Under the pieces are notes generated by a model, which was not told where the DNA came from, did not search any database, and worked only from the letters and a program-made list of their open reading frames with translations. DNA of 64,000 nt, taken from NCBI GenBank assembly GCA_014360685.1, contig JACIXB010000021.1, positions 62,001-126,000 on the forward strand, read 5' to 3'. Position 1 is the first letter of the stretch, and each line of letters opens with the position of its first letter. The position numbers and the translations under genes were made by a program. The stretch comes from Actinomycetota bacterium. Its GTDB lineage: Bacteria > Actinomycetota > Geothermincolia > Geothermincolales > RBG-13-55-18. This document shows, one piece after another, positions 54,979-63,825 of this stretch.

Positions 54979-56007
54979 GTGGCCCTGGACGTCTCCACCC
55001 TGCACGGCATGAATAACGAGCGGAAGGCGGCCATCCTTTTGGTCTCCCTGGCCCCCGAGGTGGCCTCCAAGGTCATGCAGTACCTGGGGGAGGACGAGAT
55101 TGAGACCCTTACCCTGCATATCGCCAACCTCACCCGCATAAGCCCCGAGGAGAGGGATTTCGTGCTGGAAAATTTTTACGATCGCATCGCCGGGGGCGGG
55201 GGGCTCCAGGCGGGGGGCATCGCCTTCGCCAAGGAGCTCCTGGAGAGGGCGGTGGGACCCCAGAAGGCCCAGATGATACTGGAAAAATTGAGCACCTCCG
55301 TCCAGGTGGCCCCCCTGTCCTTCTTGAGGGAGGTGGACGTGAACCAGCTGGCGGCCCTGCTCCAGAGCGAGCATCCCCAGACCATAGCCATTATCCTGGC
55401 CCACGTGCCGCCCCGGGAGGCCGCCGAGGTCCTCTCCACCCTACCCGACGAGATGGCCATCGACGTCTCCATGCGCCTGGCCATCATGGACCGCACGGCC
55501 CCCGACGTCCTGCACAGCATCGAGCGGGTGCTGGAGAAGAGCCTGGCCGGGGCGGTGGTGCGCAGCTACGAGGAGGACGTCTCGGGAGGGGTGAAGGCCC
55601 TGGCGGAGATCCTCAACAACGTGGACCGCTCCACGGAGAAGTCCATCCTGGAAGCCTTCGCCCATAAGAACCCCGAACTGGCGGAAGAGGTCAAGAAGCT
55701 CATGTTCGTCTTCGAGGACATCGTGACCCTCGACGACCGCGCCATCCAGAAGGTGCTGCAGGACGTGGAGACCAAGGAACTGGCCCTGGCCCTTAAGGGA
55801 ACCGCCCCCGAGGTCAGGGACAAGATATTGAGGAACCTCTCGGAACGGGCCGCCGAGATGCTCCAGGAGGAGATCGAGTACCTCGGCCCCGTGCGCCTGC
55901 GCCAGGTGGAGGAGGCCCAGCAGTCCATAGTGGCCAAGATAAGGGCCCTGGAAGAGGCCGGGGAGATCATCATCGCCCGGGGAGGGGAGGATGAGATCAT
56001 CGAGTGA
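54979..56007 (+). CDS. fliG: Flagellar motor switch protein FliG
   Basis: 342 residues. NERKAAILLVSLAPEVASKV (FliF-binding N-domain), LQSEHPQTIAIILAHVPPRE with the EHPQT patch in the middle domain, and the C-terminal torque helix region around LDDRAIQKVLQDVETKELAL. GTG start with GGGGAGGG 8 nt upstream. Interacts with the stator (MotA is not in this window). Its 3' end overlaps fliH. Confidence 0.97.
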   Translation: MALDVSTLHGMNNERKAAILLVSLAPEVASKVMQYLGEDEIETLTLHIANLTRISPEERDFVLENFYDRIAGGGGLQAGGIAFAKELLERAVGPQKAQMILEKLSTSVQVAPLSFLREVDVNQLAALLQSEHPQTIAIILAHVPPREAAEVLSTLPDEMAIDVSMRLAIMDRTAPDVLHSIERVLEKSLAGAVVRSYEEDVSGGVKALAEILNNVDRSTEKSILEAFAHKNPELAEEVKKLMFVFEDIVTLDDRAIQKVLQDVETKELALALKGTAPEVRDKILRNLSERAAEMLQEEIEYLGPVRLRQVEEAQQSIVAKIRALEEAGEIIIARGGEDEIIE

Positions 56008-56731
56008 GCCCTGGGAGGCCCTGGACGCCATCCTGGAGAGCGGGGGCCTGCCTTCCCCGGAGAACAGGGTGTTCAAGCGGGTCCGCCTGGCCGGGGTGTG
56101 CCGGGTCCCCGCCCCCTTGAGCGCCCAGGCCGGGGTGCGCCTGGAGGATGCCTGCCCCGAGGCCCTGAGGCCGCTCCTCGAGGAGGAGAGGGAAAGGGCC
56201 CGCGAGGAGGGGGCCAAAAAGGGCTTCGAGGAGGGCTACAGGGAAGGATGGGAGGCGGCGCGCGGGGAGGCCGTGGAACTGTTAAGGGCGGCTTCCGCCC
56301 TTTGGGAGGGGATGGAGAGGGCCAGGCGAGAGCTCCTGGAGCGCCTGGAGACGGAGGTGGCGGAGATGGCCCTCGAGGTGGGGGAGAAGCTGGCCCTCCA
56401 GCGGCTGGACGGGGACCCGGAGTGCCTCCGGGAGATGGTGAGGGCGGTCATCTTAAGGGCCGCCGTCAGGCGAAACCTCAGGGTGCGCATGCACCCGAGG
56501 GATCTCCACCTTCTCGCGGAGAGCGGCCAGGAGCCGACCTCCCTCTTCGCCGACGCGGAGGGCGTGGAGCTGGTGGAGGACGCCGGGATGCTCCCGGGCG
56601 GATGCGTGGTGGAGACCCCGGCGGGAACCATAGACGCCCGCCTGGAATGCCGCCGGGAAAGGGTGAGAAAGGCCGTGCTCCCCGAGGAGGGGGCGGGACC
56701 CTTGGGCTCGCCGGCGCCGGGCGAGGTGTGA
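55991..56731 (+). CDS. fliH: Flagellar export ATPase regulator FliH
   Basis: 246 residues. An acidic coiled coil with the GxxxG-like repeats of the family ([20 protein letters not shown]), then a C-terminal V-ATPase-E-like domain ending [20 protein letters not shown]. Holds FliI at the C ring and gate. Start codon lies inside the end of fliG (17-nt overlap). Confidence 0.9.
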   Translation: MRSSSEPWEALDAILESGGLPSPENRVFKRVRLAGVCRVPAPLSAQAGVRLEDACPEALRPLLEEERERAREEGAKKGFEEGYREGWEAARGEAVELLRAASALWEGMERARRELLERLETEVAEMALEVGEKLALQRLDGDPECLREMVRAVILRAAVRRNLRVRMHPRDLHLLAESGQEPTSLFADAEGVELVEDAGMLPGGCVVETPAGTIDARLECRRERVRKAVLPEEGAGPLGSPAPGEV

Positions 56732-56732
56732 G

Positions 56733-58136
56733 GTGGAGGGAAGAATGCGCACGCAGGCCTGGGAGGTGGACCGCTCCCCGGGAGCGGGGGAGGAGGAAAC
56801 CCTGCGGGAGATAATGCAGGGCCTTTCCCTTCGCCGGGAGAGGCTGCGCGAGGTGGACCCCCTGCTTTTCACCGGGCGGGTGGAGCGGATGGTGGGTCTG
56901 ATCGTGGAGGCCAGGGGACCGGGAGGCACGGTGGGGGAGCTGTGCCGTATAAGGGACCGGGAGGGCGGAGACCTCTTGGAGGCCGAGGTGGTGGGCTTCA
57001 GGGAAGGAAAGGTACTCCTCATGCCCCTCAGCTGGACGCACGGGGTGGGTCCGGGATGCGAGGTCCTGGCCCTGGGCAGGCCCCTGTGCGTCCCCGTGGG
57101 AGAGGAGCTCAGGGGGAGGATACTAGACGGCCTGGGCCGGCCCGCTGACGGCCGTCCCCTCCCCCCGGGCCTGGAGATGCGGCCGGTGGAGAACGACCCT
57201 CCCCATCCACTGGAGCGCAGGAGGATAACCGAACCCCTGGGCCTGGGGATAAAGGCCATAGACGGTCTCCTCACCTGCGGCAAGGGGCAGAGGATGGGCA
57301 TCTTCTCCGGGAGCGGGGTTGGAAAATCCACCCTCCTGGGCATGATGGCCCGCTACACGCAGGCCCACGTGAACGTCATCGCCTTGGTCGGGGAGCGGGG
57401 CCGGGAGGTGAGGGAGTTCATCGAGAGGGACCTGGGCGAGGAGGGGCTGCGCCGCTCCGTGGTGGTGGTGGCCACCAGCGACGAGCCGGCCATGATCCGG
57501 GTGAAGGCGGCCTTGGCCGCCACCACCATCGCCGAGTACTTCCGGGACCTGGGGCTGGACGTGCTCTTCATGCTGGATTCCGTGACCCGCTTCGCCATGG
57601 CCCAGCGGGAGATAGGGCTGGCCGCCGGGGAGCCCCCCACCACCAGGGGGTATCCCCCCTCCGTCTTCGCCCTCCTTCCCCGGCTCATGGAGAGAACGGG
57701 CTGCGGAAGTCGGGGCACCATCACCGCTCTGTACACCGTGCTGGTGGAGGGGGACGACATGAACGAGCCCATCGCCGACACCTCCCGCTCCATACTGGAC
57801 GGGCACGTGGTGCTCTCGAGGGAGATGGCCTCGCGGAATCATTACCCGGCCATCGACGTCCTCCAGAGCGTGAGCCGCCTGGCCTCGGAGATAACCGAAT
57901 CCCGCCACAGGGCGGCCGCCGAGTGGTTGAGGAGGAACCTGGCCGTCTACCGCACCAACGAGGACCTCATAAACATCGGCGCCTACCGTCCGGGTTCCAA
58001 TGCGGAAATAGACCGTGCCCTGCGGCACATCCAGGCCATCAACGATTTTCTGCGCCAGGAGGTGGAGGTTAGTTTCACCTACCGGGAGGTCGTGGACATG
58101 TTGGTCTCACTCCACGAGGAGGCGGAAGAGCCGTGA
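56733..58136 (+). CDS. fliI: Flagellum-specific ATPase FliI
   Basis: 467 residues. Walker [16 protein letters not shown], Walker [21 protein letters not shown], and the [20 protein letters not shown] segment are diagnostic. Powers chaperone release and delivery of export substrates. GTG 56733 or ATG 56745 (after GGAGGGAAG) are the possible starts. Follows fliH directly. Confidence 0.96.
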   Translation: MEGRMRTQAWEVDRSPGAGEEETLREIMQGLSLRRERLREVDPLLFTGRVERMVGLIVEARGPGGTVGELCRIRDREGGDLLEAEVVGFREGKVLLMPLSWTHGVGPGCEVLALGRPLCVPVGEELRGRILDGLGRPADGRPLPPGLEMRPVENDPPHPLERRRITEPLGLGIKAIDGLLTCGKGQRMGIFSGSGVGKSTLLGMMARYTQAHVNVIALVGERGREVREFIERDLGEEGLRRSVVVVATSDEPAMIRVKAALAATTIAEYFRDLGLDVLFMLDSVTRFAMAQREIGLAAGEPPTTRGYPPSVFALLPRLMERTGCGSRGTITALYTVLVEGDDMNEPIADTSRSILDGHVVLSREMASRNHYPAIDVLQSVSRLASEITESRHRAAAEWLRRNLAVYRTNEDLINIGAYRPGSNAEIDRALRHIQAINDFLRQEVEVSFTYREVVDMLVSLHEEAEEP

Positions 58137-58230
58137 GGGCGTCCGGGAGGCCCTTACCCGTGGGTGCCGCGTCCGCCCCCGCGGCGGCCTGCGCCGGCAG
58201 ATGACGGGGAGGTCAAGGGGAGGCCGGGGG

Positions 58231-58740
58231 ATGAAGAAATTCTCCTTCCGCCTGGAGTCGGTGCGCCGGTTGCGGTCCGCCGTGGAGGAGGAGCGCAAGA
58301 GGGCCTTCGCCGCCGCCGCAAGGCTTTATCACCGGGAGCGGGAGGCCCTGCGCGCGCTCCTGGAGCGGGAGGGGGAAGCCCGGGAGAGGCTGGCCGAGGA
58401 GCTGGCCGCCGGGTGTCCCGGCGAGGTCGCGGCGGCGTTGAGCGAGTTCTTACGAGGCAACGCGCTGCGCATCAGGGCCCAGGCGGAGAGGACCGAGAAG
58501 GCCAGGTTGAGAATGGAGGAGGAACGCCGGCTGCTAGTGGAGGCCTCCAAGGAACGCAAGGTGGTGGACAGGCTCAGGGAACGGGCCCTGGAACGCCACC
58601 TGTACCAGGCGTCCCGGGAGGAACAGGGTTTTTTGGACGAGGTGGCCGGGGTGCGTTTCCTGATCGGGGAAAACCAGCTCGCTTCCTGGAGAAAGGGCCC
58701 GGAAGGGGATGGGGCCCGAGGTACCGGGGAGAGGGGTTAA
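58231..58740 (+). CDS. fliJ: Flagellar FliJ protein
   Basis: 169 residues, one long antiparallel coiled coil: KKFSFRLESVRRLRSAVEEE at the start and the KERKVVDRLRERALERHLYQ segment near the C terminus are typical of FliJ. Central stalk of the FliI ring. ATG 58231 sits behind GGGGAGGCCGGGGG. Same strand, 94 bp after fliI. Confidence 0.85.
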   Translation: MKKFSFRLESVRRLRSAVEEERKRAFAAAARLYHREREALRALLEREGEARERLAEELAAGCPGEVAAALSEFLRGNALRIRAQAERTEKARLRMEEERRLLVEASKERKVVDRLRERALERHLYQASREEQGFLDEVAGVRFLIGENQLASWRKGPEGDGARGTGERG

Positions 58741-58763
58741 GGTTCTTGGGAGGATGATGCCCG

Positions 58764-59300
58764 GTGCTGGAGGGGCTTTTTGAGGTGCGGGCGCGCATAG
58801 CGCAGATCGAGGCGGGCTTGAGCACCCTGAGGCGCGGCCCCGCGACGACCGACTTCCGCGCCCTGGTGGAGGACGCCCTGGCGGGATACGCGGCCGACGG
58901 AGCCGCTTCCACCTACGGCCCGGCCTCCCTTTCCCCCGACCTTACCGATGAGGCGGAGCGCCTGCGCGGTTACATGCGCTCCCGCCTCTTCAACCCCGAG
59001 CTGGCGGCCCATGCCGCCGATTTCGTGGAGGCGGCCGCCCGTTACGGGGTGGACTGGAGGTTGGGGGTCGCCCTGGCCACCGTGGAATCCTCGGGCGGGA
59101 AATACTGTTTCCGCCCCCACAATCCCTTCGGGATCATGGGAAGGAGCTTCTCCAGCTGGAGGGAGGCCGTCTGGGAGGTGAACCGACTGGTGGCCTCCTA
59201 CGGTTTCGGCAACGACCTGAGGGCCATACTCCGCAAGTACAACCCCTCGGGAGGGGAGGCCTACATAAGCAAGGTCCTCTCGGAGATGTCCAGGATATGA
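58764..59300 (+). CDS. Lysozyme-like peptidoglycan hydrolase in the flagellar operon
   Basis: 178 residues. N terminus LEGLFEVRARIAQIEAGLST is helical, with no signal peptide or membrane segment. A lysozyme-fold domain follows: YGVDWRLGVALATVESSGGK (candidate Glu 108), NPFGIMGRSFSSWREAVWEV and a C-terminal LRKYNPSGGEAYISKVLSEM. Could be a transglycosylase or glucosaminidase. GTG start, GGGAGG 10 nt upstream. Probably opens peptidoglycan for the rod, replacing the muramidase half missing from FlgJ. Shares an N-terminal motif with the next gene. Confidence 0.8.
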   Translation: MLEGLFEVRARIAQIEAGLSTLRRGPATTDFRALVEDALAGYAADGAASTYGPASLSPDLTDEAERLRGYMRSRLFNPELAAHAADFVEAAARYGVDWRLGVALATVESSGGKYCFRPHNPFGIMGRSFSSWREAVWEVNRLVASYGFGNDLRAILRKYNPSGGEAYISKVLSEMSRI

Positions 59301-59325
59301 GGGAGGGAGCGGAGGAGAGGAACAC

Positions 59326-59865
59326 GTGGAAGGCATCGCCGGGGTCACCCAGAGGATAAGGGAGATAGAGGCGCGCATGAGGGAGCTCTTCCGGGACGCT
59401 TTTTACGTCGCCTCCCCGGGCTACCGGGAGTACCTGGGAAGCGCAACCGCCCTTTCCTCACCTTTCGGGACCTACCTCCGATCCGCCCTTTACGGAGCCG
59501 GGGAGGCGGTGGTGAGGGAGGCTTCCAAGTACCTCGGGGTTCCCTACGTCTACGGGGGAGCCACCCCCGGGGGCTTCGACTGCTCGGGTCTGGTGCAGTA
59601 CGTTTTCCGGAAGTTCGGGGTGGAGCTTCCCCATTACACGGTCACCCAGGCCCAGCGGGGCACTCCCGTGCGCCGGGAGGAGCTGAGGCCCGGCGACGTC
59701 ATCTTCTTCGGGGAGAACGGCGGGCGCGGGTTCCTTTATCACGTGGGGATATACATCGGGAACAACCGTTTCATCCACGCTCCCCACACGGGGGACGTGG
59801 TGAAGGTGAGCCTGCTGGAGGGGAAGTACGACCGGAATTTCGCCTGCGCCCGCAGGTATATTTGA
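59326..59865 (+). CDS. NlpC/P60 cell-wall endopeptidase in the flagellar operon
   Basis: 179 residues. N terminus MEGIAGVTQRIREIEARMRE resembles that of the preceding hydrolase. The NlpC/P60 domain has catalytic Cys 86 (GGFDCSGLVQYVF), His 139 (YHVGIYIGNN) and His 151 (FIHAPHTGD). No signal peptide is seen. GTG start; GAGGGAGCGGAGG upstream. Cuts peptide stems, so the pair could make a local hole for the rod or hook. Followed by 187 bp before fliK. Confidence 0.87.
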   Translation: MEGIAGVTQRIREIEARMRELFRDAFYVASPGYREYLGSATALSSPFGTYLRSALYGAGEAVVREASKYLGVPYVYGGATPGGFDCSGLVQYVFRKFGVELPHYTVTQAQRGTPVRREELRPGDVIFFGENGGRGFLYHVGIYIGNNRFIHAPHTGDVVKVSLLEGKYDRNFACARRYI

Positions 59866-60052
59866 AGGATTTGGCCTTGAAAACTGATGAGATTGTCCGT
59901 GATCCCACGGCAAAACGTTCCGATCCGGGGATTTCGGGCCGGGACCTCCGTGAGAGGAGGGAACAGGCGAAACGCCCGGAAGGGCCGTTCCGGGGATGCG
60001 GACGCCGAACGCCGAATAAGGACCGCGTGTCCGGAGGAAAGGAGGTGAAGAC

Positions 60053-61579
60053 ATGAAGGAAGCGGCACTCCAGGTGCCGGTTGAGGCCCCGGCGTTGGAT
60101 GGGGGGAGGTTGCCGAAGGGCGCCGGCCGAAGCGTTAAGGCGTCACGGGATCCAGGGGAACCCCATCCCGGTACGTGGATGCGCGGCCGAAGGGCGGGCG
60201 GGGTCACCCTGTTCGCTTCCCTGCTGGAGCCGGCGGTACCACTGCCAGGGTGGCCGTTGCCGACGGCCCACGGGGATACTCCGCCGCCTCCGGCGCCGGA
60301 AGCACCGGGCGGCGCTGGAGGCATGGGGGAAGGATCCCTCTCCCGCCACGAGCCCGCTTTTCTCCTCTCTTCCGGGGCGGAGGGCATGGCCCCCGCGGTT
60401 TCCGTACCGGTCGAAGGGCCAGAGGCCTCGGGCGTGATCCCCTCAACAATGGTGGTGGCCGTCCAGCCCGGGATGCGGGGCGTAGGACACGCGAAAGGTG
60501 GAGCCGGCGAAGCTGCCGGCGGCCCCACGGGACGACCCCGGTTGCTCGAGGCGGCTCCAAGCCCGGCGAGGACCGGCGAGGGATTTCCGGCCTCGGAGGA
60601 GGGACTACATCCCCGAAGTGCGGGAAGGGGTCTCCCGGTCGGGGATCATCCCTCGTTGCCGGGTGGGTTGTCCCCCCTTTGTGGTTTCCGGAGGGGCCTT
60701 CGCCAGGAGGTTGGGCCGCGCCCCGCGGAGGTTAAGGACGAAGGTTCCGGGCCCACAAGAACGGTGCCCGCCGAAAAAGCCCCCGGGGGGGAGTGGAGCG
60801 GATACCTTGCGCCGGACGTGCGCATGATACTCGGCGAGGCCTCGCGGGGAAGGGCCGGGATGCGGAGACCCGAGAGGCCGGAGACCAGGCGGCCCACGGA
60901 CGGGGATCCCGTTGCCGGGAAGCCCGGGACCTCGGGACCCACGGCCTCGAAGGCGCCCTTCTTCGGCGGCCGGGAAAGCCCGGTTCCGGCGGAGAACGAC
61001 GGCGTCAATATCCCTCACGACGCATCGGAATCCCCACCCGGGCCGGAAAAGGGGGGGCCAAGGGTGGCCGGCCTGGGTTTCAAGCCCGCCATGGCCGCCG
61101 CCCCCGCGGAGGGTGCGCCGGGGATGCCGGAAAGGTCGTGGATCCACGCCGCCGGGTCCGGGAACCCGGCCACCGACCTGCCCGCCTGGGACCGGCTGGT
61201 GGAGCGGGTGGCGGGTGCCCTGCGCACCGTGAGGGAAGGGGAGGTGTTCAGGGCCCGCCTGAGGTTGCATCCACCCCAGCTGGGAAGCCTGGAGGTGGAG
61301 GCGGAATGGTCCGGCGCCCTGAAGGTGAGCCTTCAGGCCCAATCCCCCCAGGCCTTGGCGGTACTGCGCGAGGGCCTCGAGCACCTCAGGCAGCTCCTCC
61401 TCTCGCAGGGGCTTCCCCTCCAGGACCTGCAGCTGTCCCTGAAGGGCGACGACCGGGGCAGGGAAAGCGGAGGCCGGGCGGCTCCCGCCTTGCCCCCCGC
61501 CCGGGAGGCGGTGGAGGAGGGGGCACCACGGAGAGGAACCCGCGGATGGCGGCTGGGGACCCTCGACCTGTGGGTATGA
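60053..61579 (+). CDS. fliK: Flagellar hook-length control protein FliK
   Basis: 508 residues. Residues 1-380 are Pro/Gly/Arg-rich and low in structure, as in the ruler region of FliK. The C-terminal domain (about 395-485) has RLHPPQLGSLEVEAEWSGAL and the LLLSQGLPLQDLQLSLKGDD segment of the hook-length domain. Triggers the FlhB specificity switch. ATG 60053 after a perfect AAAGGAGGTG. Lies before flgD and flgE as expected. Confidence 0.9.
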   Translation: MKEAALQVPVEAPALDGGRLPKGAGRSVKASRDPGEPHPGTWMRGRRAGGVTLFASLLEPAVPLPGWPLPTAHGDTPPPPAPEAPGGAGGMGEGSLSRHEPAFLLSSGAEGMAPAVSVPVEGPEASGVIPSTMVVAVQPGMRGVGHAKGGAGEAAGGPTGRPRLLEAAPSPARTGEGFPASEEGLHPRSAGRGLPVGDHPSLPGGLSPLCGFRRGLRQEVGPRPAEVKDEGSGPTRTVPAEKAPGGEWSGYLAPDVRMILGEASRGRAGMRRPERPETRRPTDGDPVAGKPGTSGPTASKAPFFGGRESPVPAENDGVNIPHDASESPPGPEKGGPRVAGLGFKPAMAAAPAEGAPGMPERSWIHAAGSGNPATDLPAWDRLVERVAGALRTVREGEVFRARLRLHPPQLGSLEVEAEWSGALKVSLQAQSPQALAVLREGLEHLRQLLLSQGLPLQDLQLSLKGDDRGRESGGRAAPALPPAREAVEEGAPRRGTRGWRLGTLDLWV

Positions 61580-61613
61580 ATGGCATGGTAAAATATGGAA
61601 GGGAGGTGAGAGG

Positions 61614-62036
61614 ATGCAGGTGTACGGCAACGTAACCGGGACCATGGCCCGCGAGGTTACGGACGGCGCCGGAAGGGCGGCGCAATCCCCCGGGGATCAA
61701 GTGCTGGGAAGGGACGCCTTTCTCAAGCTCCTGGTAGCCCAGCTCAAGAACCAGGATCCCCTGAATCCCGTGAACAACCAGCAGTTCGTGGCCCAATTGG
61801 CCCAACTGCAGAGCCTTGAGGAACTGAGGTCCCTGGGGGAGGCGGTAAGCGTCATGGCCAACCTCGTGCTGGCGGGACAGGCCGGAGGCCTTCTCGGTCG
61901 CACGGTGAGGGCCCTCACCCCGCAGGGAGAAGTCCGGGGCCGCGTGGAGTCGCTGCGGCTTGAGGGCGGGAGGATCCTCCTGGCCACGGACTCCTGCGAG
62001 GTGGACCTCCGGGACGTGGTGGAGGTGCACGCCTGA
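61614..62036 (+). CDS. flgD: Flagellar hook cap protein FlgD (short form)
   Basis: 140 residues, as in Bacillus, lacking the C-terminal domain of longer FlgD. LGRDAFLKLLVAQLKNQDPL, then NPVNNQQFVAQLAQLQSLEE are the diagnostic cap-forming helices; a small beta domain ends at VDLRDVVEVHA. AAGGGAGGTGAGAGG before the ATG. Scaffold for hook polymerisation. Confidence 0.95.
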   Translation: MQVYGNVTGTMAREVTDGAGRAAQSPGDQVLGRDAFLKLLVAQLKNQDPLNPVNNQQFVAQLAQLQSLEELRSLGEAVSVMANLVLAGQAGGLLGRTVRALTPQGEVRGRVESLRLEGGRILLATDSCEVDLRDVVEVHA

Positions 62037-62052
62037 GAAGGGAGGCTCGAGC

Positions 62053-62451
62053 ATGGGCGTGGTAGGAAGAGTACAGGGTCCGGGAGGGCAGGCCGGAGAC
62101 CGGGCCAAACCTGCTGAGCGGGTGGGAGCGAGGATGGCCGCTCCATCCTTCCGCCAGGTTCTGGAGGAGACCGGCCTCCGCTTCAGCCGCCATGCCGCGG
62201 AACGGCTGGAGAGGCGCGAGATCCCCCTGCGCGAGGGAGACCTGCGCCGGGTGGAGAGGGCGGTGGCGGCGGCGGAGAAGAAGGGGGCCGTCCAGTCCCT
62301 GGTCCTGGTGGGGGAGGCGGCGTTGATCATCAACCTGCCCACCAAAAGCGTCATCTCCGCCTTTCACCGCGCCAGGTTGCGGGACGGGATCTTCACCCGC
62401 ATCGACAGCGCGGTGGTGGTGGAGGGAGCGACGGTCGAAAAAGCGGATTGA
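62053..62451 (+). CDS. Flagellar operon protein of the TIGR02530 family
   Basis: 132 residues. The conserved core is present: SFRQVLEETGLRFSRHAAER, LERREIPLREGDLRRVERAV and KGAVQSLVLVGEAALIINLP. Function unknown in the family; it commonly sits between flgD and flgE, as here. ATG 62053 follows GGAGGCTCGAGC. Same operon, 16 bp after flgD. Confidence 0.85.
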   Translation: MGVVGRVQGPGGQAGDRAKPAERVGARMAAPSFRQVLEETGLRFSRHAAERLERREIPLREGDLRRVERAVAAAEKKGAVQSLVLVGEAALIINLPTKSVISAFHRARLRDGIFTRIDSAVVVEGATVEKAD

Positions 62452-62530
62452 AGGATCAGGCGGGCTGCCGGACCTCCCCAGAGGGAGCGGCCCGCCCCAT
62501 CGGGAGGTCGTGAAGGAGGTAGATGAGACC

Positions 62531-63763
62531 ATGATGCGTTCCATGTTCTCCGGGGTCTCCGGACTCCGCAACCACCAGACCATGATGGACGTGGTGGGGA
62601 ACAACATCGCCAACGTGAACACGGTGGGCTACAAGACGAGCCAGCTAAGTTTCCAGGACGCCCTGTGCCAGACCCTGCGGGGAGCCAGGGCATCCACGGG
62701 TTACCTGGGAGGCACCAACCCGGTGCAGATAGGACTGGGGGTCAAGCTGGCCCTGGTGAGCACCAACTTCACCCAGGGTTCCCTGCAGAACACGGGCCGG
62801 ATGACCGACCTCTCCATCCAGGGTGACGGGTTCTTCATCCTCTCCGACGGGGGGAGCACCTACTACACCAGGGCCGGGTATTTCAGCTTCGACGCCCGGG
62901 GAAAGCTCATCAACCCCTCCAACGGTTACGTGGTGCAGGGGTGGATGGCCGACGACACGGGGGCCATAGACACCAATGCCACCCTGGAACCGATATCCAT
63001 ACCCGTGGGGCAGACCATGGCCCCCCAGGCCACCACCGGGATCCGCTTCCAGGGCAACCTGCCCGCCGGAGCCTCCGTTGGAGACAGCTACGTGACCTCC
63101 ATCGAGGTCGTGGATTCCCAGGGTGCCAGGCACACCCTGACCTTCAACTTCACCAAGGCCGACGTCAACACCTGGGACTGGGAGGCCACCGGTCCGGCGG
63201 GGATCTCCGGGAACACCGGAACCCTCACCTTCGACGCTTCCGGGGCCCTGGCCTCGGTGACCGGGGGTCCCATAGAGTTCGCTCCCACCGGGGCGGACAC
63301 GGTGAGCATCGTCCCCGACTTCGGCACGGTGGGAGGGATATCCGGGGTCACCCAGTTCGCTTCCGACTCCACCGTGGCCGCGGTTTACCAGGACGGGTAC
63401 ACCTCCGGTTACCTGCAGAGCATCACCATAAGCGACAACGGGATCATCACCGGTTTCTTCTCCAACGGTCTGAACAAGCAGCTGGCCCAGATAGCGGTGG
63501 CGGTGTTCAACAACCCGGAGGGCTTGATAAAGGTGGGGGATACCATGTACCGAGTGTCCAGCAACTCTGGGGAGCCCCTGGTGGGGACCTCCGGGACGGG
63601 GAACCGGGGAGTGATAACCGCGGGGACCCTGGAGATGTCCAACGTGGACCTGGCCCAGGAGTTCACCAACATGATCATCGCCGAACGCGGTTTCCAGGCC
63701 AACTCCCGCATCATCACCGCCACCGACCAGATGCTCCAGGATTTGGTGAACATAAAGAGGTAA
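62531..63763 (+). CDS. flgE: Flagellar hook protein FlgE
   Basis: 410 residues. N-terminal SMFSGVSGLRNHQTMMDVVG, then NNIANVNTVGYKTSQLSFQD; C-terminal EMSNVDLAQEFTNMIIAERG, then FQANSRIITATDQMLQDLVN. D2-like insertion in the middle. Forms the hook. AAGGAGGTAG lies upstream; ATG 62531 or 62534 may start. A strong GC hairpin follows the stop. Confidence 0.95.
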   Translation: MMRSMFSGVSGLRNHQTMMDVVGNNIANVNTVGYKTSQLSFQDALCQTLRGARASTGYLGGTNPVQIGLGVKLALVSTNFTQGSLQNTGRMTDLSIQGDGFFILSDGGSTYYTRAGYFSFDARGKLINPSNGYVVQGWMADDTGAIDTNATLEPISIPVGQTMAPQATTGIRFQGNLPAGASVGDSYVTSIEVVDSQGARHTLTFNFTKADVNTWDWEATGPAGISGNTGTLTFDASGALASVTGGPIEFAPTGADTVSIVPDFGTVGGISGVTQFASDSTVAAVYQDGYTSGYLQSITISDNGIITGFFSNGLNKQLAQIAVAVFNNPEGLIKVGDTMYRVSSNSGEPLVGTSGTGNRGVITAGTLEMSNVDLAQEFTNMIIAERGFQANSRIITATDQMLQDLVNIKR

Positions 63764-63771
63764 GGCGCTGA

Positions 63772-63799
63772 GGCCGGGGGCGGGACCCCGCCCCCGGCC
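63772..63799 (+). terminator. 12-13-bp GC hairpin after flgE
   Basis: Arms GGCCGGGGGCGGG (63772-63784) and CCCGCCCCCGGCC (63787-63799) around AC. It starts 9 bp after flgE and is followed 26 bp later by flbD. No U-tract. Same design as the hairpin after flagellin, another abundant structural protein. Confidence 0.5.
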
Positions 63800-63825
63800 G
63801 CATCCCCGCAAGGGAGGTGCGGAAC

